A DNA stretch of 64,000 nt from Sporomusa ovata DSM 2662 (GTDB lineage Bacteria > Bacillota > Negativicutes > Sporomusales > Sporomusaceae), in contig NZ_ASXP01000002.1 in assembly GCF_000445445.1 (NCBI RefSeq), positions 248,001 to 312,000 of the forward strand, in the 5' to 3' direction. Within the stretch, counting starts at the first letter, position 1; each line of letters starts with the position of its first letter. Of the stretch, positions 1 through 8,178 are shown in pieces. Position numbers and translations under genes: made by a program. The notes under the pieces were generated by a model that saw only the letters and a list, made by a program, of their open reading frames with translations, was not told the origin of the DNA and searched no databases.

Positions 1-120
1 AAAGCCGCCAGAATAAGAAGAATTACAGGTATACTCTTTCCGATTTTTAACGGAAAATGACGGCTTTGTATGTCTGTTAAATTTGTCAGCAATCGTATAA
101 CAGAAAATTGTTATATGAAA

Positions 121-164
121 AGAGCCGATAATCAAGAGATATGTACTCATTGATTATCGGCTCT
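121..164 (-). terminator. Rho-independent terminator of the KTR gene
   Basis: A perfect 14-bp inverted repeat (AGAGCCGATAATCA and its complement) encloses a 16-nt loop. On the minus strand the distal arm runs into TTTTC. The stem begins inside the last codons of the Cys-rich KTR gene, so the stop codon lies in the hairpin. Confidence 0.8.
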
Positions 165-342
165 GCGTCTTTGCGTCTGGCTCTTTGATAACTGACATAT
201 TGAGTTGTAGCACATTGATTAGAGATTCTTGTTTACATTTGGGACAGTATAGGGGGAAGTTTTCGAGGATTGTATCTTTCCTAATTTTCAGTCTTGTTTT
301 ATTGCCACATATAGGACATAGTAACCATTGAACTTCAATCAT
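154..342 (-). CDS. Cysteine-rich KTR-type zinc-ribbon protein
   Basis: A small protein of 62 residues with two CxxC pairs (LCPICGNKTRLK and YCPKCKQE) that form a probable zinc ribbon. The KTR triplet follows the first pair, as in the Cys_rich_KTR family found on conjugative elements of Firmicutes, and the C-terminus PDAKTQSR is typical of that family. An ATG at 342 is preferred because AGGGGG lies just upstream; a GTG two codons earlier is possible. The function is unknown. Its presence suggests that the left end of the window derives from a mobile element separate from the one at 8-31 kb. Confidence 0.8.
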   Translation of the reverse strand: MIEVQWLLCPICGNKTRLKIRKDTILENFPLYCPKCKQESLINVLQLNMSVIKEPDAKTQSR

Positions 343-371
343 TATCACCCCCTACATCATTTCATTAGTTG

Positions 372-629
372 CTATTTTTCTGCTCTAATAATTACTGTTC
401 CACAATTTTGATACAAAACTTCAACCGTTTTAAAACCGGCGTTTTTCATAAGTTCAAATTGATGTACCAATGTCAGTGGAATATCAATTTGTATAAACAT
501 ATCTTCGGGTGTATTATTTTGCTTGCGCTTATATTCGTATTCCTTAAGGCAAAGCGCTTCCTCTTCATCGCAATAGGCAAATCTAGTATATTTCTGTTGC
601 GTTGGACGGTAAGCTTTTAACGCGCTCAA
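372..629 (-). pseudogene. C-terminal remnant, probably of a class I SAM methyltransferase
   Basis: The open frame lacks any N-terminal catalytic region. Its last third (IDIPLTLVHQFELMKNAGF, then VEVLYQNCGTVIIRAEK) resembles the final strands of small class I SAM-dependent methyltransferases. There is no SAM-binding GxGxG motif and no convincing start, and the 5' end overlaps the 3' end of the adenylyltransferase gene at 583. The simplest reading is that recombination replaced the front of the gene when the resistance gene arrived. The family assignment is tentative. Confidence 0.5.
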
Positions 630-1446
630 GGTAGCTCTTGCTATTTCTTGCTTCTGTCAAATCGTAGGGGAAATTTAATTTCTCACTTACCTCCAAAGAA
701 ATTTTCTGAAACAAATCGCACATGAGAAAAACAGCATCCCATATAGCGTTTATTTGTGCTTTCGAATAAGATTCTAAGTATTGTTCATAAATCCCTTTCG
801 GCAAATACTTGTCCATGTATTTTGCGGATTTCCCTGCGCTGACTGAAAAATCATTATCAATCCCAATTTTCCATTCCAGCAGCCGCCTAAGCATTGGCCT
901 TATTTGAAAATTTATCATATCCATTGCATATGGAATCTCATTCCTCCATAATCCCTTCGCCACATTATTTAAACACCACCAAAATTCATTACATGTACAA
1001 TAGAATTGATTTGGCACCGGCTTTTTCACCCAATATTCTTCATCGGACAATACTTGTTTTTGAGGCATGATATTGTCCTTGTCAACTAGTGTTTTATACA
1101 ATTCTAGACTATTAAGTACATTTTCTAATGTCTTTACATGTAAATCCAATCTATTTCCATCAGTGAATTGAATTAGCCAACCATAGCAATTTTCAACATC
1201 AGAAGTGTAGTAGATATTTTCCTCTGGATATTGCATATATAAGCGGTCACCAAATCGATCAATCCAGGCTTTGTCCTCTCTAAATGACCTTGTTTCTGTA
1301 ACAACGTATACAATATCATAATCTTGAAAGATATCTTTTGGTACATTTGGATTTGCACGTGAACCTTCTAAGTAGGCCGCACGAATGCGGACATCGTTGT
1401 TTGCAACTGCTATGATTAAATCCATCATTTCTTTTTCTGATCGCAT
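583..1446 (-). CDS. ant(6): Aminoglycoside 6-adenylyltransferase, ANT(6) family
   Basis: A full-length 287-residue member of the ANT(6)/AadE family, which transfers AMP from ATP to position 6 of streptomycin. The N-terminus begins MRSEKEMMDLI and carries the nucleotidyltransferase signature EGSRANPNVPKDIFQDYDIV, with the catalytic DYD and a later LDLHV aspartate. AAGGAGA lies 6 nt before the ATG. The last dozen residues (SKSYLERVKSLP and on) may be altered where the gene meets the methyltransferase remnant. Intact motifs suggest a functional resistance gene, but the phenotype is an inference from family membership. Confidence 0.88.
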   Translation of the reverse strand: MRSEKEMMDLIIAVANNDVRIRAAYLEGSRANPNVPKDIFQDYDIVYVVTETRSFREDKAWIDRFGDRLYMQYPEENIYYTSDVENCYGWLIQFTDGNRLDLHVKTLENVLNSLELYKTLVDKDNIMPQKQVLSDEEYWVKKPVPNQFYCTCNEFWWCLNNVAKGLWRNEIPYAMDMINFQIRPMLRRLLEWKIGIDNDFSVSAGKSAKYMDKYLPKGIYEQYLESYSKAQINAIWDAVFLMCDLFQKISLEVSEKLNFPYDLTEARNSKSYLERVKSLPSNATEIY

Positions 1447-1499
1447 ACTGTGTCTCCTTTTATAGTGAAGATAAACTAAGTTATCCGGACAATTTTCTA

Positions 1500-2342
1500 T
1501 TATATCAACTTATGAAAATGCGGCCTCATATTCTCGTATGTACAATGATATCGAAATCCCATATCGAATAATACTTTCTTGGTATTTTCAATATGTGCAC
1601 CTAGCTGTCCTTTTTTATGACTGTCGCTCCCAATTGTGATAATCTCACCGCCTAATTTTTTATATAAAGTAAGTATATCTTTGGATGGTGTCATATCCGT
1701 AAGTCCATATCTGTAGGATGACGTATTTACTTCTATTCCTTTTCCATCACGAATGACAATTTTTAAAATTTCATTCACTATGTCTGAAGTCTTTTCAAAT
1801 GGATATGTGCCATTTTTATCATATCTTATAATAATATCTAAATGTCCCAAAACACTATAATTATTATATTGTTTTACAATTTCCAGCAGCTCTTGATAAT
1901 ATTTTTCGTTATATTCTTTCTGGCTCTTTCCTTTCTGAAAATCCTGTGTCCATAATTCCAAGTTATCTATTTGATGCACAGATAGAATAATAAAATCAAA
2001 TGGATATTTAACAAAGAGTTTTTCATATTGAGAAATTGTATGCACCTGTACTCCAAACTCCATTCCCTTTTTTATAGCAATCAAGTCACCATATAAATAT
2101 TGTAATTCCTTGATCGTCTCAAAATATTCTGGATAATACACATTTGCAATAGGCATACCATCACGATATTGAATTTCTTTCTTATCACTCCAATCCAGTT
2201 TAACTCCATAATCTACATGATCCGTAAAACATATTTCTTCCATTTTCATTTGTATTGCATCTTTTACAACCTCTTCCATTTTATAAACAGAATCATCGCT
2301 AAATTCTGTATGAACATGATAATCAGCAAACATTTTCTTCAT
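1500..2342 (-). CDS. PHP-domain histidinol-phosphatase family protein
   Basis: A 280-residue PHP phosphoesterase related to HisJ/HisK histidinol-phosphatases. Metal ligands are visible in DYHVHTEFSD near the N-terminus, CFTDHVDYG, GMEFGVQ, SVHQID, LGHLDII and near the C-terminus GSDSHKKGQLG, so all the usual PHP motifs are present. It lies 5 bp downstream of the MFS gene and is surely cotranscribed. A second in-frame ATG at 2333 is better spaced from GAAGGG. With a transporter and an AraC regulator beside it, its substrate may be an imported phosphorylated or phosphorylatable compound rather than histidinol phosphate. Confidence 0.8.
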   Translation of the reverse strand: MKKMFADYHVHTEFSDDSVYKMEEVVKDAIQMKMEEICFTDHVDYGVKLDWSDKKEIQYRDGMPIANVYYPEYFETIKELQYLYGDLIAIKKGMEFGVQVHTISQYEKLFVKYPFDFIILSVHQIDNLELWTQDFQKGKSQKEYNEKYYQELLEIVKQYNNYSVLGHLDIIIRYDKNGTYPFEKTSDIVNEILKIVIRDGKGIEVNTSSYRYGLTDMTPSKDILTLYKKLGGEIITIGSDSHKKGQLGAHIENTKKVLFDMGFRYHCTYENMRPHFHKLI

Positions 2343-2346
2343 CCCT

Positions 2347-3507
2347 TCAAGCAGTTTTTTTTACCAGCAATTCATGCATCATCGCCATGAATAAAAGAAT
2401 GATTAGCAAATATACCGGCAGCAAAACAATATTTATATGCTTTGCAATTAAGCCGAATAGCGGCGGCATCACACAGGTTCCCACATATGCACTTGCCATC
2501 TGAACCCCGATGATTGCCTGTGACTTATCCGCACCAAAACGGGACGGAGTGGAGTGAATAATACACGGGTAGATTGGCGCACATCCAAAACCAATGAAAA
2601 GCAAGCCGACCAAAGATATTACTTCATTTAACGGCAGTAACATCATAATAATACCAGCCGCAATGATTCCCTGCCCCAGACGAATCATTTGTAAATCGCT
2701 TAATTTCATACTTATAAATCCACTTAATACCCTCCCAATGGTAATACCAATAAAAAACATACTTGCAAAACCAGCCGCTGTCTCAATTGAAAATCCTTTG
2801 ATCAGGGTAAGATAACTGCTTGCCCATAAGCCGGTCGTCTGTTCCAAAGCACAGTAGCAAAAGAAACAAAGCATTACTTCTTTTGCTCCAGAAATCTGAA
2901 TTACCTCTTTCAAAGGCAATGCTTTTCCCGCTAAAATATCATTCTCTTCTGCCGTCCCTTTTTGGTTCTTCCATAACGGCAGGCTAAAAAACAAAACTAC
3001 TGCAAAAGCAATCTGTAAAAAGGAAATATACTGATAACCTGCATTCCAATTCTGACCATGCTTCAAGGCATATCCCATCATATAAGGCCCAATAGTTGCG
3101 CCGATTCCCCACATACAATGAAGCCAACTCATATGTCTGCTTGCATAGTGAAGTGCTACATAATTATTCAAGGATGCATCAACACTACCTGCTCCAAGTC
3201 CGTAAGGAACTGCCCAGAAACAAAGCAAACCAAATGAGTGTGAACTGGAAAAGCCAAATAAAGCAACTGCCGTCATAGTAATGCTGATGGTCGTTATCTT
3301 TCCGGTTCCAAATTTACGGGTAAGTTTATCACTCTGTAAACTTGAAACAACGGTTCCGATTGCAATAATCATAGAAATGACGCCTATGTATGAAATCGGC
3401 ACCCCAAATTCCATATACATGGATGGCCATGCCGAACCCAATAAGGAATCGGGCAATCCAAGACTAATAAATGCAATATAGATAATTACTAACAGTAATT
3501 GAAACAT
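2347..3507 (-). CDS. MFS transporter, 12 TM segments
   Basis: A major facilitator protein of about 386 residues with the duplicated six-helix pattern and a typical loop 2-3 motif after TM2 (QSDKLTRKFGTGK). Family proteins move small solutes or drugs across the inner membrane by ion coupling. The ATG at 3507 has AAGGAGA 7 nt upstream; the longer frame upstream lacks such a site. It heads a two-gene unit with the PHP phosphatase and diverges from an AraC-type gene, an arrangement typical of substrate-induced sugar or glycoside uptake. The substrate is unknown. Confidence 0.82.
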   Translation of the reverse strand: MFQLLLVIIYIAFISLGLPDSLLGSAWPSMYMEFGVPISYIGVISMIIAIGTVVSSLQSDKLTRKFGTGKITTISITMTAVALFGFSSSHSFGLLCFWAVPYGLGAGSVDASLNNYVALHYASRHMSWLHCMWGIGATIGPYMMGYALKHGQNWNAGYQYISFLQIAFAVVLFFSLPLWKNQKGTAEENDILAGKALPLKEVIQISGAKEVMLCFFCYCALEQTTGLWASSYLTLIKGFSIETAAGFASMFFIGITIGRVLSGFISMKLSDLQMIRLGQGIIAAGIIMMLLPLNEVISLVGLLFIGFGCAPIYPCIIHSTPSRFGADKSQAIIGVQMASAYVGTCVMPPLFGLIAKHINIVLLPVYLLIILLFMAMMHELLVKKTA

Positions 3508-3618
3508 ATTGATCTCCTTCTCTTTTTTGTGATATAATAATATCATCATTCAACGAACTTTTATATAATATTTCACTCGAAATTATATAATAAAATCGTC
3601 AAAGAGAAGGTATCTTGT

Positions 3619-4515
3619 ATGAGCATAGCAAAATGTAATGTAACAGTGAATTCTTCCGGTGAAGAAGTTCAAAAGCATGGAACGTCAGAATTCCCGATTG
3701 CTTTTTATGAGGAAAACTTATCAAGCTATTCTATTCCCTGGCACTGGCACGAAGATTTTGAGATTATATGGGTAATCTCAGGATCGATAAAAGTATCTGT
3801 TAATAGCACAGAACATATCCTAAACAAAAATCAAGGGATATTTATCAATGCAGGCTTTCTTCATTCCATTCATGCAACAAACGATGGCGAATACGTTTTA
3901 AGATCCATTGTTTTTCATCCAAGGCTAATCGGAAGCATAGATAGTATATACTGGCAAAATTATATTGAGCCGATTATCCAGAATAAAAATCTGCCATACA
4001 TTTTATTAGACCCATTCATTAACTGGCAGGACAAAATACTCGCTTACTCGATTTCTGTATGGAACAGACTTTATAACACTGAAAATGGTTTTGAAATATA
4101 TGTCAGGAACGAATTATCGCAATTGATTCTAATTGTGCTAACAAATCATTCCATATGTGAAGCAAAACCCAGCATTCGAAATCTTCGAAATGCCGATCGA
4201 ATAAAAACCATGCTTCAATACATTCAGATGCATTTTTCAGAAACCATAACCATCTCTACTTTAGCAAGGGTAGCGCTGATCAGTGAAAGCGAAGTTCTGC
4301 GCTGTTTTCACCGTACAATCCATTCCACACCGAATCAGTACCTGAAACAATATCGAATCCAAAAAGCATGTCAAATGTTAATCGATACAGATATGACTTC
4401 TATCGATATTGCCTTTCAATGCGGATTTCAAAGCAGCAGCTACTTTACGAAAACTTTCCGAGAACAGATTGGCTGTACCCCTTTGGAGTACAGAAAAAGG
4501 GATCAGCAATGCTAA
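3619..4515 (+). CDS. AraC-family transcriptional regulator with cupin sensor
   Basis: A 298-residue regulator. The N-terminal part has an AraC-type cupin ligand pocket (WHWHEDFEIIWVISG, then the NAGFLHSIHA turn). The C-terminal 100 residues contain two helix-turn-helix units (ITISTLARVALISESEVLRCF and the IDIAFQCGFQSSSYFTKTFR signature). GAGAAGG precedes the ATG. It is transcribed divergently from the MFS/PHP pair, with a gap of about 110 bp that must hold both promoters, so it most likely activates that pair in response to the transported compound. Confidence 0.88.
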   Translation: MSIAKCNVTVNSSGEEVQKHGTSEFPIAFYEENLSSYSIPWHWHEDFEIIWVISGSIKVSVNSTEHILNKNQGIFINAGFLHSIHATNDGEYVLRSIVFHPRLIGSIDSIYWQNYIEPIIQNKNLPYILLDPFINWQDKILAYSISVWNRLYNTENGFEIYVRNELSQLILIVLTNHSICEAKPSIRNLRNADRIKTMLQYIQMHFSETITISTLARVALISESEVLRCFHRTIHSTPNQYLKQYRIQKACQMLIDTDMTSIDIAFQCGFQSSSYFTKTFREQIGCTPLEYRKRDQQC

Positions 4516-4597
4516 TCCCTCTTTCTAATGTAATGAAAAGTTAGACACGACGACCAACTGATATTCGGCAAAAACATTGAATTTTTCTATTTCGAAT

Positions 4598-5020
4598 CTA
4601 CATATTAAAATCTTCTGCATCTTTTACGGGGTACCCTTTAGTAATCAGGGCTTTAGCAAAAAGTCCCTGACCAGATATTAGCTTCCCGGTAAATGTTCCA
4701 TCATATATATTGTTAACTCCGCAAGTTGGACTTCTTGACTGCAAAATAGCCAAATCAATTTTTTCTCCTTCTATTTTTTCTAATGCAAGCGCAACTGCTT
4801 TCCTATAATCAGAATCAACATTATTTCCCTTATCATCCATCACTACTTCATCAACAATCTCAGCACATGGTCGGGGAATAGGCATATTGGCTAACATTTC
4901 AGGACAAATACTGAGAACCTCTTTTCCTTTTAGATATTCAATCACAGCTTCATTGCGATTGTTTCTTCCATTATATTTACAATTACATCCTAGTACACAT
5001 GCACTTACTAATACTTTCAT
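4598..5020 (-). CDS. DUF523 family protein
   Basis: A small protein of 140 residues that matches DUF523 along its length. It has an N-terminal CVLGCNCKYNG cysteine cluster, an ICPEMLANMPIPRPCAEI segment and the LQSRSPTCGVNNIYDG motif. Conserved cysteines suggest metal or Fe-S binding, but the biochemical role is unknown. The start at 5020 has TAGGAG upstream. The gene follows the nitroreductase gene on the same strand with about a 30-bp gap and may be cotranscribed with it under TetR control. Confidence 0.8.
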   Translation of the reverse strand: MKVLVSACVLGCNCKYNGRNNRNEAVIEYLKGKEVLSICPEMLANMPIPRPCAEIVDEVVMDDKGNNVDSDYRKAVALALEKIEGEKIDLAILQSRSPTCGVNNIYDGTFTGKLISGQGLFAKALITKGYPVKDAEDFNM

Positions 5021-5050
5021 ACTCAACAACTCCTATGGAAGACTTTTACC

Positions 5051-5575
5051 TTAATCTATATATTTCTCATACATCACCGTTTCGCTTATTTCTTTGCGTT
5101 GGGCAATATGACGCTCTGGACTTAAAAAGCCTTTTTCTGGATACCCCATTAAGAGTAAAGCTGTCGGTTCTATGTACTCTGGTAAATGAAATTCATTGCT
5201 TATAATTGCGGGATCAAACAAACCAACCATTACGCTTCCAATATTTAATTCTCTTGCTGCCAACATCAGGTGGTCACAGACAATACCTATATCCAAATCG
5301 CCAGAACATTTTTGATCAAATGGCCGTATTAATTCATCCCGTCGATCCCGACACACGATAAAAACACACTTAGAACCAAACGTTTGATAAGCCTTTTTAA
5401 TTTTTAAAATGTTTTCTTCACTTTGAACAACAATAATCCTTTGTGGTTGTTTATTACAGGCTGTAGGGGCGACACGTCCAGCCGATAAAATCTGATTTAA
5501 GTCATCTTTTGGAATCTGTGCTCCCGTAAAGCCGCGTGTTGTGCAGCGTTGTTTTGCCAGTGTTAAAAAATCCAT
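5051..5575 (-). CDS. Nitroreductase family protein
   Basis: A 174-residue FMN-dependent nitroreductase. RCTTRGFTGAQIPKDDL carries the phosphate-binding arginines, GRVAPTACNKQPQRIIVV the flavin-binding segment, and GSVMVGLFDP and LLLMGYPEKG the C-terminal half. The family reduces nitro compounds, quinones or flavins with NAD(P)H. The ATG at 5575 has AGGAGGA 7 nt upstream. The gene diverges from a TetR regulator, and two repeated operator-like sequences lie between them, so expression is probably derepressed by a toxic ligand. Confidence 0.85.
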   Translation of the reverse strand: MDFLTLAKQRCTTRGFTGAQIPKDDLNQILSAGRVAPTACNKQPQRIIVVQSEENILKIKKAYQTFGSKCVFIVCRDRRDELIRPFDQKCSGDLDIGIVCDHLMLAARELNIGSVMVGLFDPAIISNEFHLPEYIEPTALLLMGYPEKGFLSPERHIAQRKEISETVMYEKYID

Positions 5576-5594
5576 TATTCTTCCTCCTATATAC

Positions 5595-5668
5595 GAATGA
5601 TTATTCACATTATTATTATAGTACCCGCATTGATAGATGTCAACAAAATGCGAATAATGATTCACATT
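5595..5668. promoter_or_regulatory. Paired operator-like sites between nitroreductase and tetR genes
   Basis: Two near-identical 17-bp sequences, GAATGATTATTCACATT (5595-5611) and GAATAATGATTCACATT (5652-5668), lie 57 bp apart in the divergent intergenic region. Each has GAAT/ATTC half-sites around a 4-bp spacer. The position and dyad symmetry fit binding sites for the adjacent TetR-type repressor acting on both promoters. This is inferred from sequence only. Confidence 0.65.
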
Positions 5669-5717
5669 TCATTGACCTGATTTAAAGTTCCAAGTATAAT
5701 AAAAAAGAGGTGATATT

Positions 5718-6314
5718 ATGAATGATGTAAGAGAACCCATTCAAAAACGTTCTATTGAAACAAAGAAAAAAATACTAGATGCCGGGTTTGCCCTTTTTTG
5801 CGAAAAAGGATATTATAAAACCAATACAATTGAGATTGCCAAACGTGCTGGTATCTCAACAGGAGCGCTATATAGTTACTTTAAAGATAAGAAACAAATA
5901 TACATTGCTGCTTTTCACGATTATCTTGAAAATATTTCAGGCCATTTACTTGAAAAATTAAGTTTGCAACAACCTTTTTCACTAGCTAGTTTTGTCGAAA
6001 ATTGGATCTGTTATTATATTGACTTATATGCCGATACCAGTCACGCTCTGGCTCAGTTAAGAATGATGATATCAGAAGATACTGATATCAATCGTCATTT
6101 TTCCAATTTTGAAAATGAATATTTTTTAAAAATTAAAGAGCTATTAAATAAAAATGGCATAACGCAAGATGACTTATTTGAAAAAGTTTACACTTGCTGC
6201 ATTTTAATTGATGCTCTTAGACAGGAAAAATCTGCATTTTCACACAACGGCTTAGACTTCAATATTTTTAAAGACCAAGTAACCAAAACTGTCATTGTAT
6301 TATTGTCAAGTTGA
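5718..6314 (+). CDS. TetR/AcrR-family transcriptional regulator
   Basis: A 198-residue repressor with a standard N-terminal TetR helix-turn-helix (KKKILDAGFALFCEKGY, then IAKRAGISTGALYSYFKDKKQIY) and a divergent helical C-terminal ligand domain. AGAGGTGAT precedes the ATG. It is divergent from the nitroreductase/DUF523 pair, and the paired 17-bp sites between them are its likely operators. No other target gene is obvious downstream. Confidence 0.88.
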   Translation: MNDVREPIQKRSIETKKKILDAGFALFCEKGYYKTNTIEIAKRAGISTGALYSYFKDKKQIYIAAFHDYLENISGHLLEKLSLQQPFSLASFVENWICYYIDLYADTSHALAQLRMMISEDTDINRHFSNFENEYFLKIKELLNKNGITQDDLFEKVYTCCILIDALRQEKSAFSHNGLDFNIFKDQVTKTVIVLLSS

Positions 6315-6712
6315 TTTTTTATTAAGGGCTAATAAAATCGCAGAGCAAGTCTATTTTTCTGTATGGCAATTCAATTTGTCATTTGATAACTCTATCTATG
6401 TAATCTATCAAGGGGTGTAAATGAGAGACTTCAATTAATTCGGAAGCTCTTTCAGACGCAAAGATGGCGTAAGAAATTGCTTTCTTACGCCGGTATTAGC
6501 CACAGGTCTAGAGGTCAGGTCTTACCTTTTTCAACTTGTTCAGTTCCCTCGCAAACACATATCAATATTCCATTGTATTAGATAAGGACATTTTCCTTTG
6601 GAAAGCGTCATTATTATATCAAAATATACTCCAGTCCAAAATCCTTCGCAAAAGTCGTAAACATCTATTAATCCTTCATATTTTCAGACTTTTTACTAAA
6701 AAACCATCTCAT
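6315..6712. other. Intergenic stretch with one strong hairpin
   Basis: About 400 bp without a convincing gene. The only clear structure is a perfect 11-bp stem with a TTGC loop at 6466-6491 (GGCGTAAGAAA and its complement). Neither side has a T tract, so it is not a standard terminator. The remaining sequence is AT-rich, with short frames that lack ribosome binding sites. Confidence 0.5.
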
Positions 6713-7297
6713 TCAGGAAAAGAAAGGCATTTGATACAGAAAAAAGGCAATAGCAGGTCCTATACACAGTGATATTAATGTTGTAATCAATTTTTTATGC
6801 ATAAGAATTATAGCACAAATTAAAAATATTATCTCACAATACATATCATCATGATTACTGGACATAATTTGCAAAAGCATTACCGAAATAACACCTGCTG
6901 ATAGTAATACCGCTAAGATATTATCTTGCTTTATTTTATGACATAAAACGGCCAAAAACGGCGATATTGCGGTAATTGTATACCAAATTAACATATAGCT
7001 ATTAACATTAACATGAATCAATAAATGGTATATATGAAATGTAATATTTAGACTTAAGAAAAAAAACAAAACTCTAATTGCAGCTGAAATAGATTTTTCG
7101 CTTTTTAATGAAATAAATAATGCAATAAGGATCCATATACCAAAATTTGAAAGAATCGCATTTACATTTATTTGACCTAAGAAGAAATTGATATGGATAT
7201 GCCTATTGTCTATATAGGCCGAAAAAAGACCTAATAAAACACCAACCACTGTAACGCTTAGTATGGGAATGACATTCTTTTTTGTTATTTTATTCAA
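6713..7297 (-). CDS. Multi-pass membrane protein of unknown function
   Basis: A hydrophobic protein of about 194 residues with six or seven predicted membrane spans. Short polar links (DNRHIHIN, KSEKSIS, CHKIKQDN, HKK) separate them. I do not recognise the family. A TTG start at 7297 is preferred because GGAGGG lies 9 nt before it; the frame extends upstream to 7354 without a good site. It stands alone between an empty stretch and an MFS remnant, and its AT-rich composition matches the accessory genes to its left. Confidence 0.55.
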   Translation of the reverse strand: MNKITKKNVIPILSVTVVGVLLGLFSAYIDNRHIHINFFLGQINVNAILSNFGIWILIALFISLKSEKSISAAIRVLFFFLSLNITFHIYHLLIHVNVNSYMLIWYTITAISPFLAVLCHKIKQDNILAVLLSAGVISVMLLQIMSSNHDDMYCEIIFLICAIILMHKKLITTLISLCIGPAIAFFLYQMPFFS

Positions 7298-7372
7298 CTT
7301 TATAACCCTCCAAATTATATAAATAGCGAGTAATATCCATTCGCATTTTTCCATGATACATCTATTTATTTG

Positions 7373-7502
7373 CTAAATGAGATTGCAGTGTGTAACTGTA
7401 GCAATAATAATTAACGCAACGCCTGAACCAAACCATAACCCAACGAAATGGGACAACATCTGCTAAAGGCCCAAAAATCGCCATACCAATAGGCAAAAAA
7501 CC
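7373..7502 (-). pseudogene. C-terminal remnant of an MFS efflux protein, frameshifted
   Basis: Reading leftward from 7502 gives GFLPIGMAIFGPLADVVPF and RWVMVW, a typical loop and helix of MFS drug efflux proteins of the MefA type. One base appears lost near 7428. In the next frame the protein continues SGVALIIIATVTHCNLI and reaches a stop at 7373. Upstream codons do not continue the family, so only the final helices survive. Confidence 0.6.
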
Positions 7503-7690
7503 GGAGTAGATTATTTTTGTATTCCATTGTTTTTATCCATATTTGCATTATACTTTGCGATGAACTTAATGGCAACCATAGCTCCATATATCTTGCCTCT
7601 GGAGTCGTATCATAGTACATCTCGGCAGCGAAATTACCGTAAATGCTTACAGTTTCACCATCATCACCGCACACAGACAGACATAATGAC

Positions 7691-7972
7691 CACGTATTCA
7701 CGCCGAAGTATCAGCGAAAGATAATCTATTATCAATTGAGGGACGACATACGGCAAATCATAAGAGATTTATGCAAAAGGAAGGGAATTGCGATCATAGA
7801 AGGACATATAATGCCCGACCATATTCATTTGCTTCTCTCAATTCCACCAAAATACAGTATATCGCAAATCATGGGATATCTCAAAGGAAAAAGTGCGATA
7901 ATGATTTTCGATAGACATGCAAATTTAAAATACAAATTTGGTAATCGGAATTTTGGGGCGGAAGGATATTAA
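7691..7972 (+). pseudogene. tnpA: IS200/IS605-family transposase TnpA, truncated at both ends
   Basis: The frame encodes HVFTPKYQRKIIYYQLRDD, the HUH motif region MPDHIHLLLSIPPKYS and the conserved MGYLKGKSAIMIFDRH block of Y1 single-strand transposases. The N-terminal 20 or so residues are missing. After KFGNRNFGAEGY the frame stops at 7972, losing the C-terminal helix that carries the catalytic tyrosine. The break coincides with the change to G+C-rich element DNA, so it may mark the left truncation point of the conjugative element. Confidence 0.8.
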
Positions 7973-8027
7973 AAGCAAACCACAATTTTTGTGCCATTTT
8001 TGGGGCTTACGCTAACCCGCAAGCAGG

Positions 8028-8112
8028 GCAAGTGTATTGACACTTGCACATTTTTGAGATTTTCCCTTGCGGGAAAACTCAAAAATTGCTTGTTGGGGAG
8101 TGCCTTCCCCAA
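8028..8112. other. Hairpin cluster beside the relaxase gene, possible oriT
   Basis: Three inverted repeats follow each other. GCAAGTGT/ACACTTGC with an ATTG loop lies at 8028-8047. A 15-bp stem with one bulge and a TTGC loop lies at 8051-8085. TTGGGGA/TCCCCAA lies at 8093-8112. The cluster lies just beyond the 3' end of the relaxase gene and next to the first element-specific palindrome. Clustered inverted repeats near a relaxase gene are a usual feature of transfer origins, but I cannot identify a nic site. Confidence 0.35.
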
Positions 8113-8120
8113 ACCCTGCG

Positions 8121-8145
8121 ACTTCGGGCCAATTTGGCCCAAAGT
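8121..8145. repeat. Element palindrome, copy 1
   Basis: Leftmost copy of the 25-bp dispersed palindrome (arms ACTTCGGGCC and GGCCCAAAGT). The changed base leaves a G-U pair if transcribed from the minus strand, the strand of the relaxase gene that ends 34 bp away. Confidence 0.9.
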
Positions 8146-8178
8146 CGGCGCTTCGCACCTCATGTTGCGTCATGTTCG

